Below are positions 1-13,152 of a DNA stretch of 64,000 nucleotides, piece by piece (the stretch's first letter is position 1; every line of letters starts with the position of its first letter). The notes under the pieces were generated by a model. That model saw only the letters and a program-made list of their open reading frames with translations. It made no database searches and had not been told where the DNA came from. The stretch covers positions 675,919 to 739,918 of the forward strand of contig VUYV01000147.1 in NCBI GenBank assembly GCA_008711295.1, in the 5' to 3' direction. The DNA comes from Anarhynchus alexandrinus (Eukaryota > Chordata > Aves > Charadriiformes > Charadriidae). Made by a program: the position numbers and the translations under genes.

Positions 1-548
1 ACTGTGTTTTAGGTGCTGCAGTTCTAGACATGTTATTTAAGAAATATTAGGAGCAACATGGAAAGACAATTTTTTAAAACCACAGTGAAAGTCCAAAAAT
101 TAAATGCTTCAAATTTTTCTGTTGTCAGCAGGGCATTTAATTAATCTTTTGATTGAATTCTTCTATGTGAAGAGCTTTCAATCATATCCTGTCCTGCCTT
201 CCCCCCACTCCCCCCAAGAATAAATGCTTATTTTGAGGCCTAGAAGTTACATTTTAAAATTTAAATATCATTTTAAGGTGCTCAGGTACAGTTTTTTTTC
301 GCTATGCTTAATCTGTTATATGCTGACTTTTCTGATGGTTTTTACAGTTTCATCAATTTTTTTGTTGTTGTTGGTTGTTAGACTCTTTTTTATCTTTATT
401 TTCATGACATGTACCAGCAGAGCTAGATTTGGGATTCTCTGGCTGGTGCCAGTAGAAGCAGCAGCTTGAATATCACTGTTTAATTTCTTCCCAGGGCTTT
501 TAAGATGGGTTATTTTGCCTTTGGGGCTGTATACATTGAGAATTTTCT

Positions 549-568
549 AACCAGTTTTAAAACTGGTT
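549..568. promoter_or_regulatory. 20-bp perfect palindrome
   Basis: AACCAGTTTTAAAACTGGTT reads the same on both strands. Each half (AACCAGTT / AACTGGTT) is close to the Grainyhead-like/CP2 site AACCGGTT. It may be a paired binding site or a chance palindrome. Confidence 0.4.
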
Positions 569-1126
569 GGAGCGGTAGTGTAGATCACTCTCTCTTTTCT
601 TCAAATAGCGCTGGTTTGTCTGACCTGCTTTCTGTTGAAATAGCTCACTAAAATGCCCCCAAACGGCAGTGTTAATACACTGCTTGTTGCTCTTCAAATA
701 CATTAGGAATTTCTCGTTCTACTTAGAGCTGTTCATATAAAACTGTAGATTTAAAATCACTTTGCATTTATTTCTTCTTGTTTCAGTACAGTATGTTGTT
801 GTCAAGCTCGCCTTCTTAAAGGTCAAAATGATTTGTAGGTGTGAGCACAAATTTGAGAGTGGTAAATCGGGAAACAAATGTAGAAGATATCTATTTGATG
901 CATTTATCTGCTACTAAATTTAGTTTGAGTTGCCTTGAATTGCGTATAAATTTAGGTCAGACCTGCAAAACTGTTCTGACAAAAGATTTGTTCATAAATC
1001 TGGTATTTAACTGATAGCACAGTACTCTGTATTGGGAGGTCAGGGTTCACTTCTCTCCACTGTCATTATTGTTAATGTAAATCTGGCCATTTTTCTGTGT
1101 TACATTGGCCTTTTGCTCTGGTGAAA

Positions 1127-1129
<3 letters not shown>

Positions 1130-1160
<31 letters not shown>

Positions 1161-1220
1161 CTGTAGGGTAACACTTTTTTAATATTTTTTTTTTTTTTTT
1201 TAGTGTTTTTTTATTTTTTT
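1130..1220. repeat. Poly-T tracts
   Basis: A T run of about 31 at 1130-1160 and further T runs at 1184-1219, split by CTGTAGGGTAACAC. They could be the reversed A tail of an old minus-strand retrocopy, but no gene-like sequence follows. Confidence 0.8.
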
Positions 1221-1599
1221 TCTCTTCTGAAGTGGCAAACTGCGTCAAAATGTTTTATGACTTTTAGCAGAATGTTCTAAGTTTGGATCTCCTGCTGATG
1301 GGGAAGGATATTTACCATTAAGTCCTGCTGGCAAGGAAGCATCATGACTTTTGTTTGAGGCTTTTTCTCAATTCCTTCTCTATGAAAATCAAAACCCAAA
1401 AAGTTACCGCGACTGGAAATGTCTTCGGCTGGGCTCTGATGGAAAACTATTGTTTACTGGTTTTACAGTTTCATTTTAAGCACTTAAAATGATGTTGTCT
1501 TTTGATAGGAGTGTTTAACGTATTGCATCCCAACTGAACGTTTGTTTTTTTTTTTTCCTGCTTTAATTTCTAGTATAAGCTGTTACAGCCATCTTTCAG

Positions 1600-2060
1600 A
1601 AGTGACAACAGCTCTCCGCTGCAGTTTTCTCCACACAGATGACTAATATGGGATATGCCCATAGACTGTTTTGCAGCAGACACGGCGGAGCGCGCTCCAA
1701 GCCTGAGGAGCATCACGTTAGCTCTCATCCAGGGGCTGTGCTGACCCAGCGCAGTGCTCAGACCAGGCTAATGTGATTTCTTTCCAAGCAGTGCTTTTTA
1801 GTTCAGGCTTGGCCACTGTGTTACCGCAATTATAAAGCTTTCCAGTGCTTTTCAGAGCGCTGGCAGGGCGAACTTGCATCTGCCGTGGAGCTGGGGCAGA
1901 GCGAGTCCCTGTCTGCCCAGCGTGGAGGCGTTGACTGTGTTTAGTGAGCCTGACAAATCGCTGCTTTCCCGTAACCTGATGTTCTGTGGTTGCACCAAAT
2001 GGCAGAAGCTGGAGGAGAGCCTGCAGGGAGGCGTTAGGGCTGTGGGCACATGGCTGAAGC
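1600..2060. other. GC-rich, CpG-containing patch in intron 1
   Basis: Markedly richer in G+C and CpG than its surroundings, with a perfect 12-bp palindrome GGAGCGCGCTCC at 1687-1698. Overlapping 119- and 72-codon frames on opposite strands look random. It could be a regulatory island, an alternative promoter or an old insertion; no recognisable element is seen. Confidence 0.35.
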
Positions 2061-2099
2061 GACAGCAGCAGTTTCATCCCTCTGATAAGTAATTAATGA

Positions 2100-5000
2100 G
2101 GAGCCCACCTACTTTTGGAGAAATAGGGATTCATTTTGTGTGTGTTACTTTGGATGCAGTAACTGAAACACTTACTTGATGATGGGAAGACGATTTTTCA
2201 GATTAGAAAAGGGAATCTTTTATGTTTGTGCTTGTCAGAGAAAGATTTCCCTGTTCTTCCTGGAGTTGACTTTGTTTCTTCAGAAAAGATTGTAGATTTC
2301 AGTAACTAGTGGGATTTGCATATCGATGTGAGAGTAGATGGTTTTCAGGTAATGGTGACAGACCTTTACCTGAGTATGCATTTCAATTAATAAAGGACAT
2401 AATTAGTCTCAGTGTTCTTTACTTCATTAGCCAAATTCTAGCCTCAGAAACCCAGAGGGCCAAGCTGTTCAGACTGTCGTATTCCTTGAACACTGACTGT
2501 TGAAGAGAAAAAATGTAACAAGTCGTAGCTTCAGTTCTTGTACTGGACACTTTTAACCTTGCTGCTTTTAGTTTTTTGATTTAGATTATTTTTTATTTCT
2601 GGCAAATATTTAGACACCGCACCCCCCACCCCCCCAGGCAACACCAACCCTCTCCCACTTTACTTAAAACTCTAAACTTTTTAAACTTTACTCTTACAAT
2701 CAGAAAAGTACTAAGGTGGAGTTGCTGAGAAATTGAATTTGCTTTTCATCACAGGACAAAGCACAAGAATATCCTCTGGAGAGGAGAGATTAATATCAGT
2801 AAACGCTCTTATAGTTCACAAAAAGCCCTAAAAACATTGTGTAGATAAGATCTCATTCGTTTGTCATACATGAGAAGTCTTTCTTGCTCAGTGCTATTTG
2901 TTAGCAGTAGGTCAATGTATCTTCACTTCTAGGCTGAATCTATACTAACCTTTTAATCAAAAGCTAATGCCAGTTGCTAATATTTTCTCAGATGAGAAAT
3001 CGCAGTTCTGGGTGCCCACATTTTGCTTGTTGGACATAATAAACCCCAGATATTCTCTGTGGTGTGTTTTTTGCATTTCATTTGTTGCTATTTAAAAAAA
3101 AAATATAGAAGAAAAATTACAATTCTTAGCATACAGACAAATAAGATGAGATGTTCTAGTCTCATCTCAAGTGCTACATTTGGAATAAAAAATAAAATTG
3201 GAGAAGTCTGTAAGAGGGATGTGTATGCTATCAAAGCTCTGTGGCCCCCTGTCAGCTTGTGTATTATGGAGGAGAGATTATGGAACTTTAATGGAAAGTA
3301 ATGCTTACTCCTTGGTACTCACTTTCCTTCCTGATTTGTGCTTTCCTTTCTTTGCAAGTTAAGCAAGAAGGAAGTGCTAAGTGTAGAGTAAGTTGAGTTT
3401 GAGTCCTTTAATGACCAGTCAGTTGCTTTGACTTACTAACCAGAAGAGTGGGTGGTGAAGTGGGTGATTATATTGATGTTCCAGTACGTAGTGGAAGCTT
3501 CATGTTCTCATTTTCTTCCAGGGAGGTTTTGTACTTGTGACATGATATCCAAGCATGCTAAGCATCTAGAATATATAAATAAATTTTGTATAGTTCCATA
3601 AAAACATAAATAAAAAACAAATTGGTCCTTTTTTTCCCCTATCAATTTAAAGCTGACTATTTGTTGCTCTTTTCTAAGCTGGCAAATTGTGAAGCTATAA
3701 TAAATGACTGACGCATAGCCAAAAGCGTGGCAGTGACCATCATCACTGGAAATTTAATGTTCTGACACTCCAGAAAAACTGATTAGTAACAGCAGTGGCC
3801 CAGCAAGGAGCTGTTGCAGTAGTTGAAGGCAGCGAACCTCGTGATGTACTGTGGGCTCAGAGATGAACTGTGAGACAAAACTCTGATTATTTAGGAATTG
3901 TTAATCCACCCTGTCTTATAGCTTCCTCAGAAAGCACATACTGAGACAAAAGCGCACACTGGAGACAAAATCTCAAGAGAGATTTTGAGAACAAATTAAT
4001 CTGTAAGAATAACTTTGTTTTTTAAGCGCAGTGCTGTATTAATGCAGAAAAACAATTGTGGTACAGGCAGTGCTTAATACAAGCTGGAACTGTTCTACTT
4101 TTTTACTGTACTTGCTTCTCATGAAAATAAAATGGAGTAGAAAGAATTGGAACAGACTAATAGGGTAGGTGAAAATTTCCAAGCCTTTTACAGTAAAGCC
4201 CAAGTAAGAGAGTAATGCCCTATCGCACCAAAGCAGTAGCTGCTGCTGTCTGATCGCCAGCCCTCTATGTAACAGAGTACGGGGACTGAAACGCTGAGCA
4301 CTGATGTTTGTCAGGGCTACAAAAAATATCTTATTGCCAGTGTCCCTGGGTGTATTTTATTGAGTATATTAGTTGTGAGTGAGTATTCATTGTGAAAATT
4401 GTCATGAAGTAATTAGCAATGGTGATTCTAACTAGAAATATCGTTTAATGATTTTTTTTTCCAAGTATTCATTGTTTGATTTGTATTGATGGCTTATATA
4501 AATAGAATTCAATATCAAGTCTTTTTTTTCATGGAAAAAAGATAATAGTATAACATCTAATGCTTATTGACTGCTATCCTTCTCTTTCACATTTCAATAC
4601 TTACTCTTAATTTTCCTTTTTTCCTTTCATCCTGTTCATTTAAAGTAAGGTGCTGCTGACAAAGAGGAGCACCTCCCCTCCTACCCATTCCCTTCTATTT
4701 TTAACAGCCTGAGTTGAAGAAGGCTGCTGCATTAGGAGCATTAACATGTGTGTAAATAGCCCCTGTATGCATAACGTCTTGACTCGAAATCAGTGTTAAA
4801 AAGTTCTTGTATATTTAGCATCAATCTGCACTTATGTATTCCTACTGTATTTAATCCTGAGTAACAGCTAAAGCTTATTTCACGTTGCTTTTGCATATTT
4901 CAGGCACGAGTGACGAGAGGACTCTGGAGGCAGGGTTCTATCCTAGGGCAGAACTGTGTCACTCCAGTGCTGCTCCTCAGCTTCTTACTCTTCTTGAACT

Positions 5001-5661
5001 GACACTTTCTCCTTCTTGAATTCTTTACATCAGCAGCAATGTTCAGTGCTCCTTCCCATAGGCCAACTAATATATTTGTCCAAAATTATGACGACTCTTT
5101 TTGTCAGCTAGTTGCTTACAGATTAGAGCACTGGTGTTTGCATCTTGTAGAAATGTTAGAGCGTTTAATTTTCATGATGAAACAACATTGTGAAATGTCG
5201 TCTGGTAAAAGGTTTAAACCAGAGGTATCCTGTGGTTACTTCAGACTATGACCACTGCGTGATAATTCACTAATAAGTTTTGGATGCCAATGAGGTGGCA
5301 GTTTTGGGGGGCTTACATAGTCACTGGCCAGCTGGAATAATTTATCTGTCACTGCTTACTGTGTGGGCTTTGACGATGATGTCATTTGCAGTTCCTAAAT
5401 GACAGGTTCTTCAATAGATTTTTGCCTTCCCATTAGATTTCTGATATTCATCTTGTCTGATCTAATATTTAAAAGTACGTAAAAGTATAAATTGACCATA
5501 AGGTTTTTTTTTTTTTTTTAAATTGCAACTTGGGGGTTGAATAGAAAAATTAAAAACTTAAGGTCCTAGGTNTTTTTTTTTTGGAAGTAGTACAAACTAA
5601 ACACTGTTTCGAGACTTTAAAAGAACCAAAAAAGTAGTTCATCTTCCTTCTCCTCTTCAAG
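2100..5661. other. Intronic sequence, nothing recognised
   Basis: AT-rich unique DNA with a C6-A-C7 tract at about 2621-2635. Short open frames show no protein-like composition. No repeat family is recognised. Confidence 0.6.
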
Positions 5662-5758
5662 GTCTACAGCTACAAATATGAATTTCCTCTTTGGAGGAAA
5701 GAAAGATGAAACTGAAGCAATTAGTCTAGCATATGAATTGGTAGCAGGAGGTTTAAAG
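5662..5758 (+). other. Exon-like open block in intron 1, unidentified
   Basis: A long pyrimidine tract and AG (CTTCCTTCTCCTCTTCAAG, ending 5661) resemble a strong acceptor, and AAAG|GTGACC at 5758-5759 could be a donor. Between them one frame reads STATNMNFLFGGKKDETEAI, then SLAYELVAGGLK, a hydrophilic, protein-like composition. The frame stops just after the donor (TGA at 5764). The 97-bp length does not fit between PTPRK exons 1 and 2 without a frameshift, so it is not an obvious PTPRK cassette exon. It may be an untranslated or non-coding RNA exon, a gene remnant or chance. I do not recognise the peptide. Confidence 0.22.
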
Positions 5759-6749
5759 GTGACCTGAACATGTTGATTGAATAAACATAATGTTAATTCA
5801 TTTATGGCTGTATAATTTAAAACCAGCTCAAATTAGATCCTCCTCTGCTTACTTTCTGAAATTGGAGTTGTGAATTTCTGATTTGCTAGACCTAAAAGCA
5901 GCAAAGAAATAAATTACTGTATCAAAGGATGAAGATGTCTGCTTGTTCCTGAGGGCAAGAAAACACAAAATTTTGAACCCTTATCAGAGTAGCATTGATA
6001 CTAACAACTACTTGGCCTAAGGAAGAATGTCCTTAGTTCTTCCTCTTGTCTTCTGCCATCTTAACTGTTTCTAATGTCTTTCAATATTTCTAAAATGTAT
6101 GATTGGTTTTGGTGGTGTAGAGTTAGTATATTCTTTTACGTTTCCTCTGTACAATGTACAGCTATAAAGATGGTGGGGTGAGGTGGGGGGAATTGCCTCG
6201 CCTTATCAACCAGGTGAAAGTTGCTTTTCATAAAACCCACTGTGTCCTCGTAGTTGTATTCCTACTGTGGCAAAGGAGTTCTGAGGATTAGGTGGGATCC
6301 TAACTTTTAGTGCTTCTCCTTACTGTTTGATTCTGAGTCAGTGAAGACTCTCTCTTTTGTTGTGTTTAGTATTGTTTGCATAACTATAATGTGGTAGGTA
6401 GTCACTTGTCTTGAATAATATTTGAGAACACATATCTTGCAAAACGTTTTCTTTGCAAAGTATGACCATGGATTGGGGAGTGTGTGCCTTTTTCTAACCG
6501 AATGCTGAAGGAATTAAAATATTTTTTGGCAGTCAGTCTCCTTCGTTTTGTGTTCCCTGTTAACTAATAAATTAATACTTTTTATTTCTAGCACTTGTCC
6601 TCTTCGGGATTTTCTAGTTTTCCAGTTTATGGATTGAATGTAGTAGTATTGAGTGGGTTGAAGTAGATGGATTAGGAGGGAAGTAGCAAAATATTTCCAG
6701 TAATCAAGTTTCAAATTTCATTACTACTGTTGTTGATGTATGTACAGAA

Positions 6750-6970
6750 ACCAAGCCGCAGCAGTTTTGGAAATGAAATTTCTTGCATTAGCCCATGACC
6801 GCTCTGGGTTGAAGCCCGTCCTCTGGGAGGCTGCCGCTTGCCGTATCTGCATGCAGATGTGCCAGCTGCTCCGCTCAGCTGGAAGCCACCTGGGTCCTGC
6901 GCTGCCTCCCCGCACCAAGGGCCTCTCTGGTCATCACGCAGATGATTCGGGAGCACCCTGAAGCAGCGAG
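6750..6970. other. GC-rich patch in intron 1
   Basis: About 220 bp of GC-rich sequence (CCGCTTGCCG, CTGCGCTGCCTCCCCGCACC) with overlapping short frames in several registers. No known element recognised. Confidence 0.3.
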
Positions 6971-9640
6971 ACAGAGAGAAACCTGGTTGGCAAGTGGTAT
7001 CTTATACTCTTCCAGAGAGTTGCCTGTGACAAAGAGCAACATGACAAAACTGGCAGTACGAAAAATTTGAGGTTTGATACCAAAACAGATCTGGGTACAA
7101 TAAGTCAGATGAGCCTTCAATCTTTGCGACTATTTTAGCAAATGCATATTCAAAGTGAGCAAATGGCAGAGCAGTATGACTCAGCAGTGGCAGCTGGGGT
7201 AGAGATGCCATCTGTAGTCTGAAATGACACTCATAGTAGTGCGGAGCTGCATGACAGCTAACTACATGTAAGGTAGGTGGGCCCAGAGTGATATGTGATA
7301 TTCAGGCTGTGGAGTAGCAGCACTCAAGAGCAGATGTCCAGAGAGTATGAGTGATCCATGGGTAGATCCAATATTGCTCCTGTGTAGACTATTATTGTGA
7401 TTTTTGGGCTTGGGGGGAGGGTGTTGCATCCAATTTTATCAGATGGCCGTGGTAAGTCAGAGACCTACTGAGAGTGATGCTGAGAGAGAACAGATGTGGA
7501 TTGTTTTGGTAGAGCTCTTTTTTGGAAACGCTTTGCTACCGAGTCACAAAAGCATTACTAGAGATGGAAAATATGCCAACTGCAGTAAGAGCCTGCTGTA
7601 ACTGCCAGTTTGCAATTCTTGGTTCCCTCAGGATTAGAAAAGGATTGAGATTACATACCCAGGCAGATGTCATCAGCATAGATAACTGTAGTGTATGGAT
7701 TGAAGGGTAACACTGATTAGAGCTTTGAAAATGTGGAGCACTAGTACTTGAACAGACCTTAAGACTCAGTATATTTGAGCTGTTCCTGTAGACGGTGAAC
7801 AATGGTGGCCTGTTACAAGGGCGTTGCACGGTAGGCTGTCTCTCAGGGCTTGCATATGTAATGCTGTGCCTGCCAAGTTAACTCTAGGTGAAACTAATCT
7901 GGACTGGAACATGAGTGTTTTCCGTATAACTGGACTATATGAAGAACAAGACAAAGGCGTATCGGTGCACGGGTGCTGCAGTCACTGCTAGACAGAAAAC
8001 CCCACTTGCCATCCAAAGACAGACTGATCACTGTTGAATTGTACCTTCCCTGAAATCTGATACGTGGGCATTGAATCCATGTAAACATTACAAGGAGTTG
8101 CCTCCTATGGGAAGGTGCTGACAATGTCTCTCTCTTGTTTGGCTAGTGAAAAACATGTGCTGGCAAAGTTGGTCTTTTTCAGTTCCACCTCTCTGTAGCT
8201 GGTGGGAGATGCAAGCACTGCAAGATTGCTGAATAATGCTGCTGGCCTCTTCATTTGGCTCTGCAAGTTTTGAGATATGCTAGCAATTCTTCACACTCAA
8301 CCCCAGAGACAGTATCAGGGCAGGTATACTTAAAACCTCTCTGTAAAGAACAGTTGCAGTTTGTTAGCTACCTAGGACACTTGTGCCTTTGCCAGGTGGG
8401 CCATTCTGATTTTAAGCAGATGATGTTGGCAACTTGGAGGAGTGGGACGGTGTGTGATTTTTGCATTGGAGACCTATGGGCAGCAGAAAGCAGGAAACCT
8501 AGCCAACCAAATGGTTTGCTTGTCCATGCTCAACACTCCATGCTGTCTCGCCTCCCTCTACACACATCTGCCTTACTCCTTATTCTAGCAACAGACTCGT
8601 GTCATCCCCTTTTTTTGTCGCTTGTTTGACCCCTCAGTCCCCCACCCCTCATCAACCCTCTGGGTTGTTTTAACCAGCTACACCAGAGGAAAACAAATCC
8701 AACAACAACGGAATAGGTTTCTGCCAGTTGCTGCCACGACTTCTGTTGAGTTGAATTGGCTGGCTTTCTGTAAGTGGGCATAAACAGTGAATGGTTACAA
8801 AAATAAGTTTGTTCTGTGAAAATGGGGGGAGAAAGGAAGTGAAAGTGGAAGGCAGCCAAAGTGATGGGCTGTAAGGAGAGTCTTTTCAGCAGTACTGTGA
8901 ATAGATAAGAGTGGGAGAAGACACATTTGTCAAGGGCAGAGAGGAGATGCTGAAGTGATTGGGTTATGGGGAGATGAAAGCTGGAAGAGAGTTACAGGGG
9001 AAAGTGTGTCTCAGAGAAGCTTTTTAGTTACCTTTCAAAAGTCAGGCGTAGTTGGAGTGAAGGACACAAGAGGCTTGAATGCAGATATGAATGATGAATG
9101 ACAGTGTCTGCAATACTTGAGAAAAGACGTGCTGACCTGAGACCAAGATTGGAATAAAAGAGTAAAAGGGTGGTTGTAACTGTGTTGCGCTATTCATGAT
9201 AGCCAGATGTTATCTGGAAGGCAGGCTGAGGTTCAGTTTAGGGAGAAGGAGACCATGTTGGATCAGGGGTAAGTTGGAGTCAACCCTGTAGAGGAAGTGT
9301 TTGCAGATGTGTTTGTTCGTGAGGATACCCAGAGATGAGATGCAGACAAGACCTGGAGTCTGTCTTTGTCCCTTTGAAGTGTATGCAAATATTCACAATT
9401 ACGGGGGATGAAGAGAGGACAGAACCTCACAATGCCAGTGGGTGACATGAATTTGTGCTTGAACTTAAACCAGCAATTTTCAGTCGTTTATACTGGTCAC
9501 TTCTTGTTCCTTGTGAGAATGTGGTTGATCTACTGGTATGGTTGGTATGAACAAAACACTTCTGTTTTTCCACTGTCTCATGCTTTTGTGAGGTGGACTG
9601 TGATATAGCAAAAATTAGGGGATGGGGAAGCTTTTGGTCA
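6971..9640. other. Unclassified, possibly old repeat-derived sequence
   Basis: Less AT-rich than the surrounding intron and purine-rich on the plus strand, especially 8850-9420. The phrase CAGATGTCATCAGCATAGA near 7664 resembles a motif of very old amniote repeats, but I cannot name a family. Open frames of up to 124 codons (8255-8629) look random. Confidence 0.3.
8630..8658 (-). other. C-rich tract, possible minus-strand G-quadruplex
   Basis: Four C runs (4, 5, 4, 3) with loops of 5, 1 and 7 bases match the G3+N1-7 rule on the minus strand. Confidence 0.35.
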
Positions 9641-9646
9641 CACCTG

Positions 9647-9680
9647 TGTAATAAAATAACCTGGCTGTTATTTTATTACA
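9647..9680. other. Perfect 14-bp hairpin with AATAAA on both strands
   Basis: TGTAATAAAATAAC, loop CTGGCT, then GTTATTTTATTACA: the arms are exact reverse complements. Because it is an inverted repeat, AATAAA occurs on the plus strand at 9650-9655 and on the minus strand in the other arm. It could act as a two-way polyadenylation or termination site, or be the footprint of a small palindromic insertion. No flanking transposon is recognised. Confidence 0.6.
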
Positions 9681-11329
9681 AATTATGTATATTCCACTGG
9701 TACTAAAGTGTTTCAGTTTAAAACCAGCAAAATTTTATTATGCTTGTTGGTTTATTCATTACGTCCAGATTATGTCTTGGTTATTAAATATTGATTTTTA
9801 TATGGTATGAAACATTTTTATGGGTGTTGGTCTTTATGAAGTATTTTCTTCTGACTGTATTGCTCTGCGTTATGTTCTGTATTTTAACTTTAAAATGATA
9901 ACTTGGTAGTGCAGAGCCGATTTTTAGCTTTCTTCGTTATAGTACAGAAAAAAATAAGAAACTGTCAGAGAAGGATCCTTCTTTTGTGGAGGTTTTTATT
10001 CTATATATAGTGACAAGTAATGCAAACATCGGAACACACATTGCCCACTGAAACAATTCACATTTATTCTCTTGGCTTTAAAAAAACAAACAACCACCAC
10101 CCACCTGTCCCCCCACCCCCCCCAAACATGAAACTCTTCAGATGTTTCCTCCTTCCATGTGTTTTTCATTGTCGGATGGGATATAGTATGAATTTTAACT
10201 TAACTGATACTTCTTAGAAGCTTATCCTGCTGCTGCCTCTCTTTCCTTTCACTAGCAAGCTACCCCTTTTTAGGTAATGGTGTACCAAAAAGCAAATACT
10301 TTGTCATATGCACATTTTTGTAAATGCAGTAGTAAAGAATGACTGAAAAGGTTTTGTGAAAACATGGGCATGTAATATTTGCACAAGTTCTAGTTGAATG
10401 TGTAAATGCCTTGTCCAGCTTGAAAAAGAGAAGCTAGTATAAGAGCCAAGTGTAAGACTTTTTTTTTTTTTTGTAATAGGAACGGGGAGTACAGAACATA
10501 CTTTATTACTCTGAAGAGTGAATCATAAAATGCAGCATCTTTTCCAGAGTCTAGTTTGATTTCAGCCTCAGTTACTAAGTTCTCAAGTGCTGTTTAAGGA
10601 AAAAAGTTGCTACAGTGGTTATGCATGTGTGGTTGACAATTGCTGAGAAAACTACTGTGTGTATATATCTTGACTTTATTTTGTCACGTAAAGAGTGCAT
10701 CTGCATCATTAACTCATTCTTAGAGCCACGTATAGCCGTTTCCTCGCAGAGACCTGTATACGCTGCCCTGCACTGGGCAGTACTCTGACCAGCAGAGCTC
10801 AATGGTGATTGCACGTGGTAGGAGAGAGTAGAGTGATGGGGAGTTACCGGCAGAAACATTGAGATATTAGGCTACTTATCACAACGCATATTCAAGACAT
10901 GACTTGAGACTTCTTCACTACTGATTTGTGTTGTAGTCCTCCTATTACTCTTTCTATCTCGTTCTCTTCCATTCAACATAATATCCCTCCCTCTCTCCTT
11001 CCTTAATTCTTAGTGTCCCATTTTTGCTCTCTGAGGTAGTTTAGCCTCATAATTACATAATAATCAGTTATGGCTTTATTTTTCTTGTACCTTTTATATA
11101 TCTTATTTTTATCCAGTAGCATGTGTTGGTCCAAACACTGATATAGATCAGTATCTTTTCTCTGAATGCCCTGATTTTATACTCTCTTCTAGTCACTGGC
11201 AAGTGTGTATGTATGCTTTCCCAAAATACTGTCTTCATGGCATGTGATCTTCTGAGCTAAAGGTGCTGTCTGTTTAGTTAGTGTTTCTCAGCTGATACCA
11301 GTGTTTCTGTCCATCCTCTCCCCTGAGTC

Positions 11330-11650
11330 TCTGTAGCAGCCATAGCATCCTGGGGCAAGGAGTCCCACAGCTTAACACCTCATTTGAAGCCCTTTCATGT
11401 TTCCAGACACACACACACACACACACACAAAAGTGGTTGATCTCTATTCTCTTCTTTGTGTTGCTAAGGATGCATCTGTCCTATTTCCTGTGTCATCTGT
11501 GGCTGAAAATTCCTAGTCTTTTAAGTTATGTCTGATAGTTTAAGCATCCTGTGATCATCTTTATTGGATGTTCTCTAAGCCTTTTTCTCTGCTATAAGCC
11601 TTAGGAGATGGAAAACCAGAACCATGCAGAATGTCTTGATGTGGCTTATA
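11330..11650 (-). mobile_element. Possible old LINE fragment, antisense
   Basis: GGCAAGGAGTCCCACAGCTTAACACC (11353-11379) followed by CTGATAGTTTAAGCATCCTGTGATCATC resembles the antisense 3' region of old sauropsid CR1-like elements, interrupted by an (AC)n microsatellite. The match is short and from memory. Confidence 0.35.
11407..11429. repeat. (AC)n microsatellite
   Basis: About eleven AC units. Confidence 0.95.
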
Positions 11651-12619
11651 ATGTTGCAAAGACATGTTCTGTGTTCTTTTCTTAATTTCTTTCCGTATAA
11701 TTTCTAACTTTTGAATTACCTTTTAACTACTATTTAGCATGAAGCTGATTTTTTAATGAAAATACCTAGTTCAGCCTTAAAATCTTAAGACTTGAATGGT
11801 AAATGTCTGCTCAGAGCCTATTATTGGTACCCTATCAGTGCCTGCCACTACAGTTTTCGGCCATAGTTTTTCTTGTACTTCTGTGCAATGCATAACGTAA
11901 ATGGATATGTTTTCACTTATGTGCTGAAATTGTAAGATTGTAGGAATTGTGTTTTTCTGTTCTCTTTACTGTGCTTTGAGCAGTGTGCCTTCAGGACATG
12001 GACAGATGAGTGCCTCCAAAATACTACGACTTCATTGCACAGTCTAAAGTAGGATTCATCTAACCTTCAGACTTATCTATTACACTATTTCATAGAGGCA
12101 CCCCAGTAAGGGTATTTCTTCATTTAAGAAGTGGAGGGATTAAATACAACTTAAATGTGCTTGAAAAATCCTATAATACATCGAAGTATTCTTGTAATAG
12201 TTACTTCTATTGAAACTAAAGTGCAGATCTGCAGATAAAAATACGAGTTTCAAATCCTTGAGTTCAATTCCCTGGGGAGTCACAAAATAACATTTTCTTT
12301 GTTTGTTAAATTGTAATAGAAATACAATTCTGATTGTAAGTATTTCTACCCTAAAATAGTGATTTCATGCTAGAGCTTTACAAGCCTATTGCAATTTCTC
12401 TGGAGAGGGTATTTTTTTATTGAGCAAATAAAGCTAAGTTTGATGGCATATCAGTAAGCTTTGTCCAAAATTATGTGATGGCTTGTGTTGTTTGTTCATC
12501 AGAGGTCTTGTTGAGGACTAATTGTGATGAGAAAAGAGACACGTTATGTACTTACATGCACAATTTATTTGTTAAATCAGTTTAACAATAAGAATTGATT
12601 TACAGTTGTTAGCATCTTT

Positions 12620-12640
12620 TGTGTGTGTGTGTGTGTGTGT
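12620..12640. repeat. (GT)n microsatellite
   Basis: About ten uninterrupted GT units. Confidence 0.95.
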
Positions 12641-13152
12641 GCTCTGAGTGTTTTCAATAGCTTTGCTGTCAGATGAATCTTTCCTACTGAAATCTACCTA
12701 AAATATTTTCCTGGTAGTCTATGAAATATTTTGATAAAGGGTACTGTGCTCAAGAATAAAGTAACAACTAATGCAAAGAATGTGAAATGAATCATCCATT
12801 TGATGTTCACTTGATTCCATCGTGCACCTTTAACGAAAGACTTTTAAGGCTAAAGAGGAAGCATGGAAGACATCAGAAAGAAAATAACACTCTGTTTCTT
12901 TGTGCTTGCAGTTCTCAGCTTGTTTAATATGAAAAGTTTTCATATAATTTTAATTTTTATCTCAGCTTTTCTCTGATACTTTATAGCCAATGTTTAAGCA
13001 GTGGGTAGTGTTATATTTGTATGTGATTGAATAAAATGTGTTAAAACTTGTAAGGACGTGCAAAGCTTCATTTTGATATCAGAGGAAAATATGAAGTATT
13101 ACTGAGAAAAGTTTAAGATGAGACTTTTAGTAATACATTGGGCAAGAAGGGG

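Noticed and set aside
7404..8629. Overlapping frames on both strands as a retrocopy
   Set aside because: No consistent protein frame, no poly-A tail and no recognised family.
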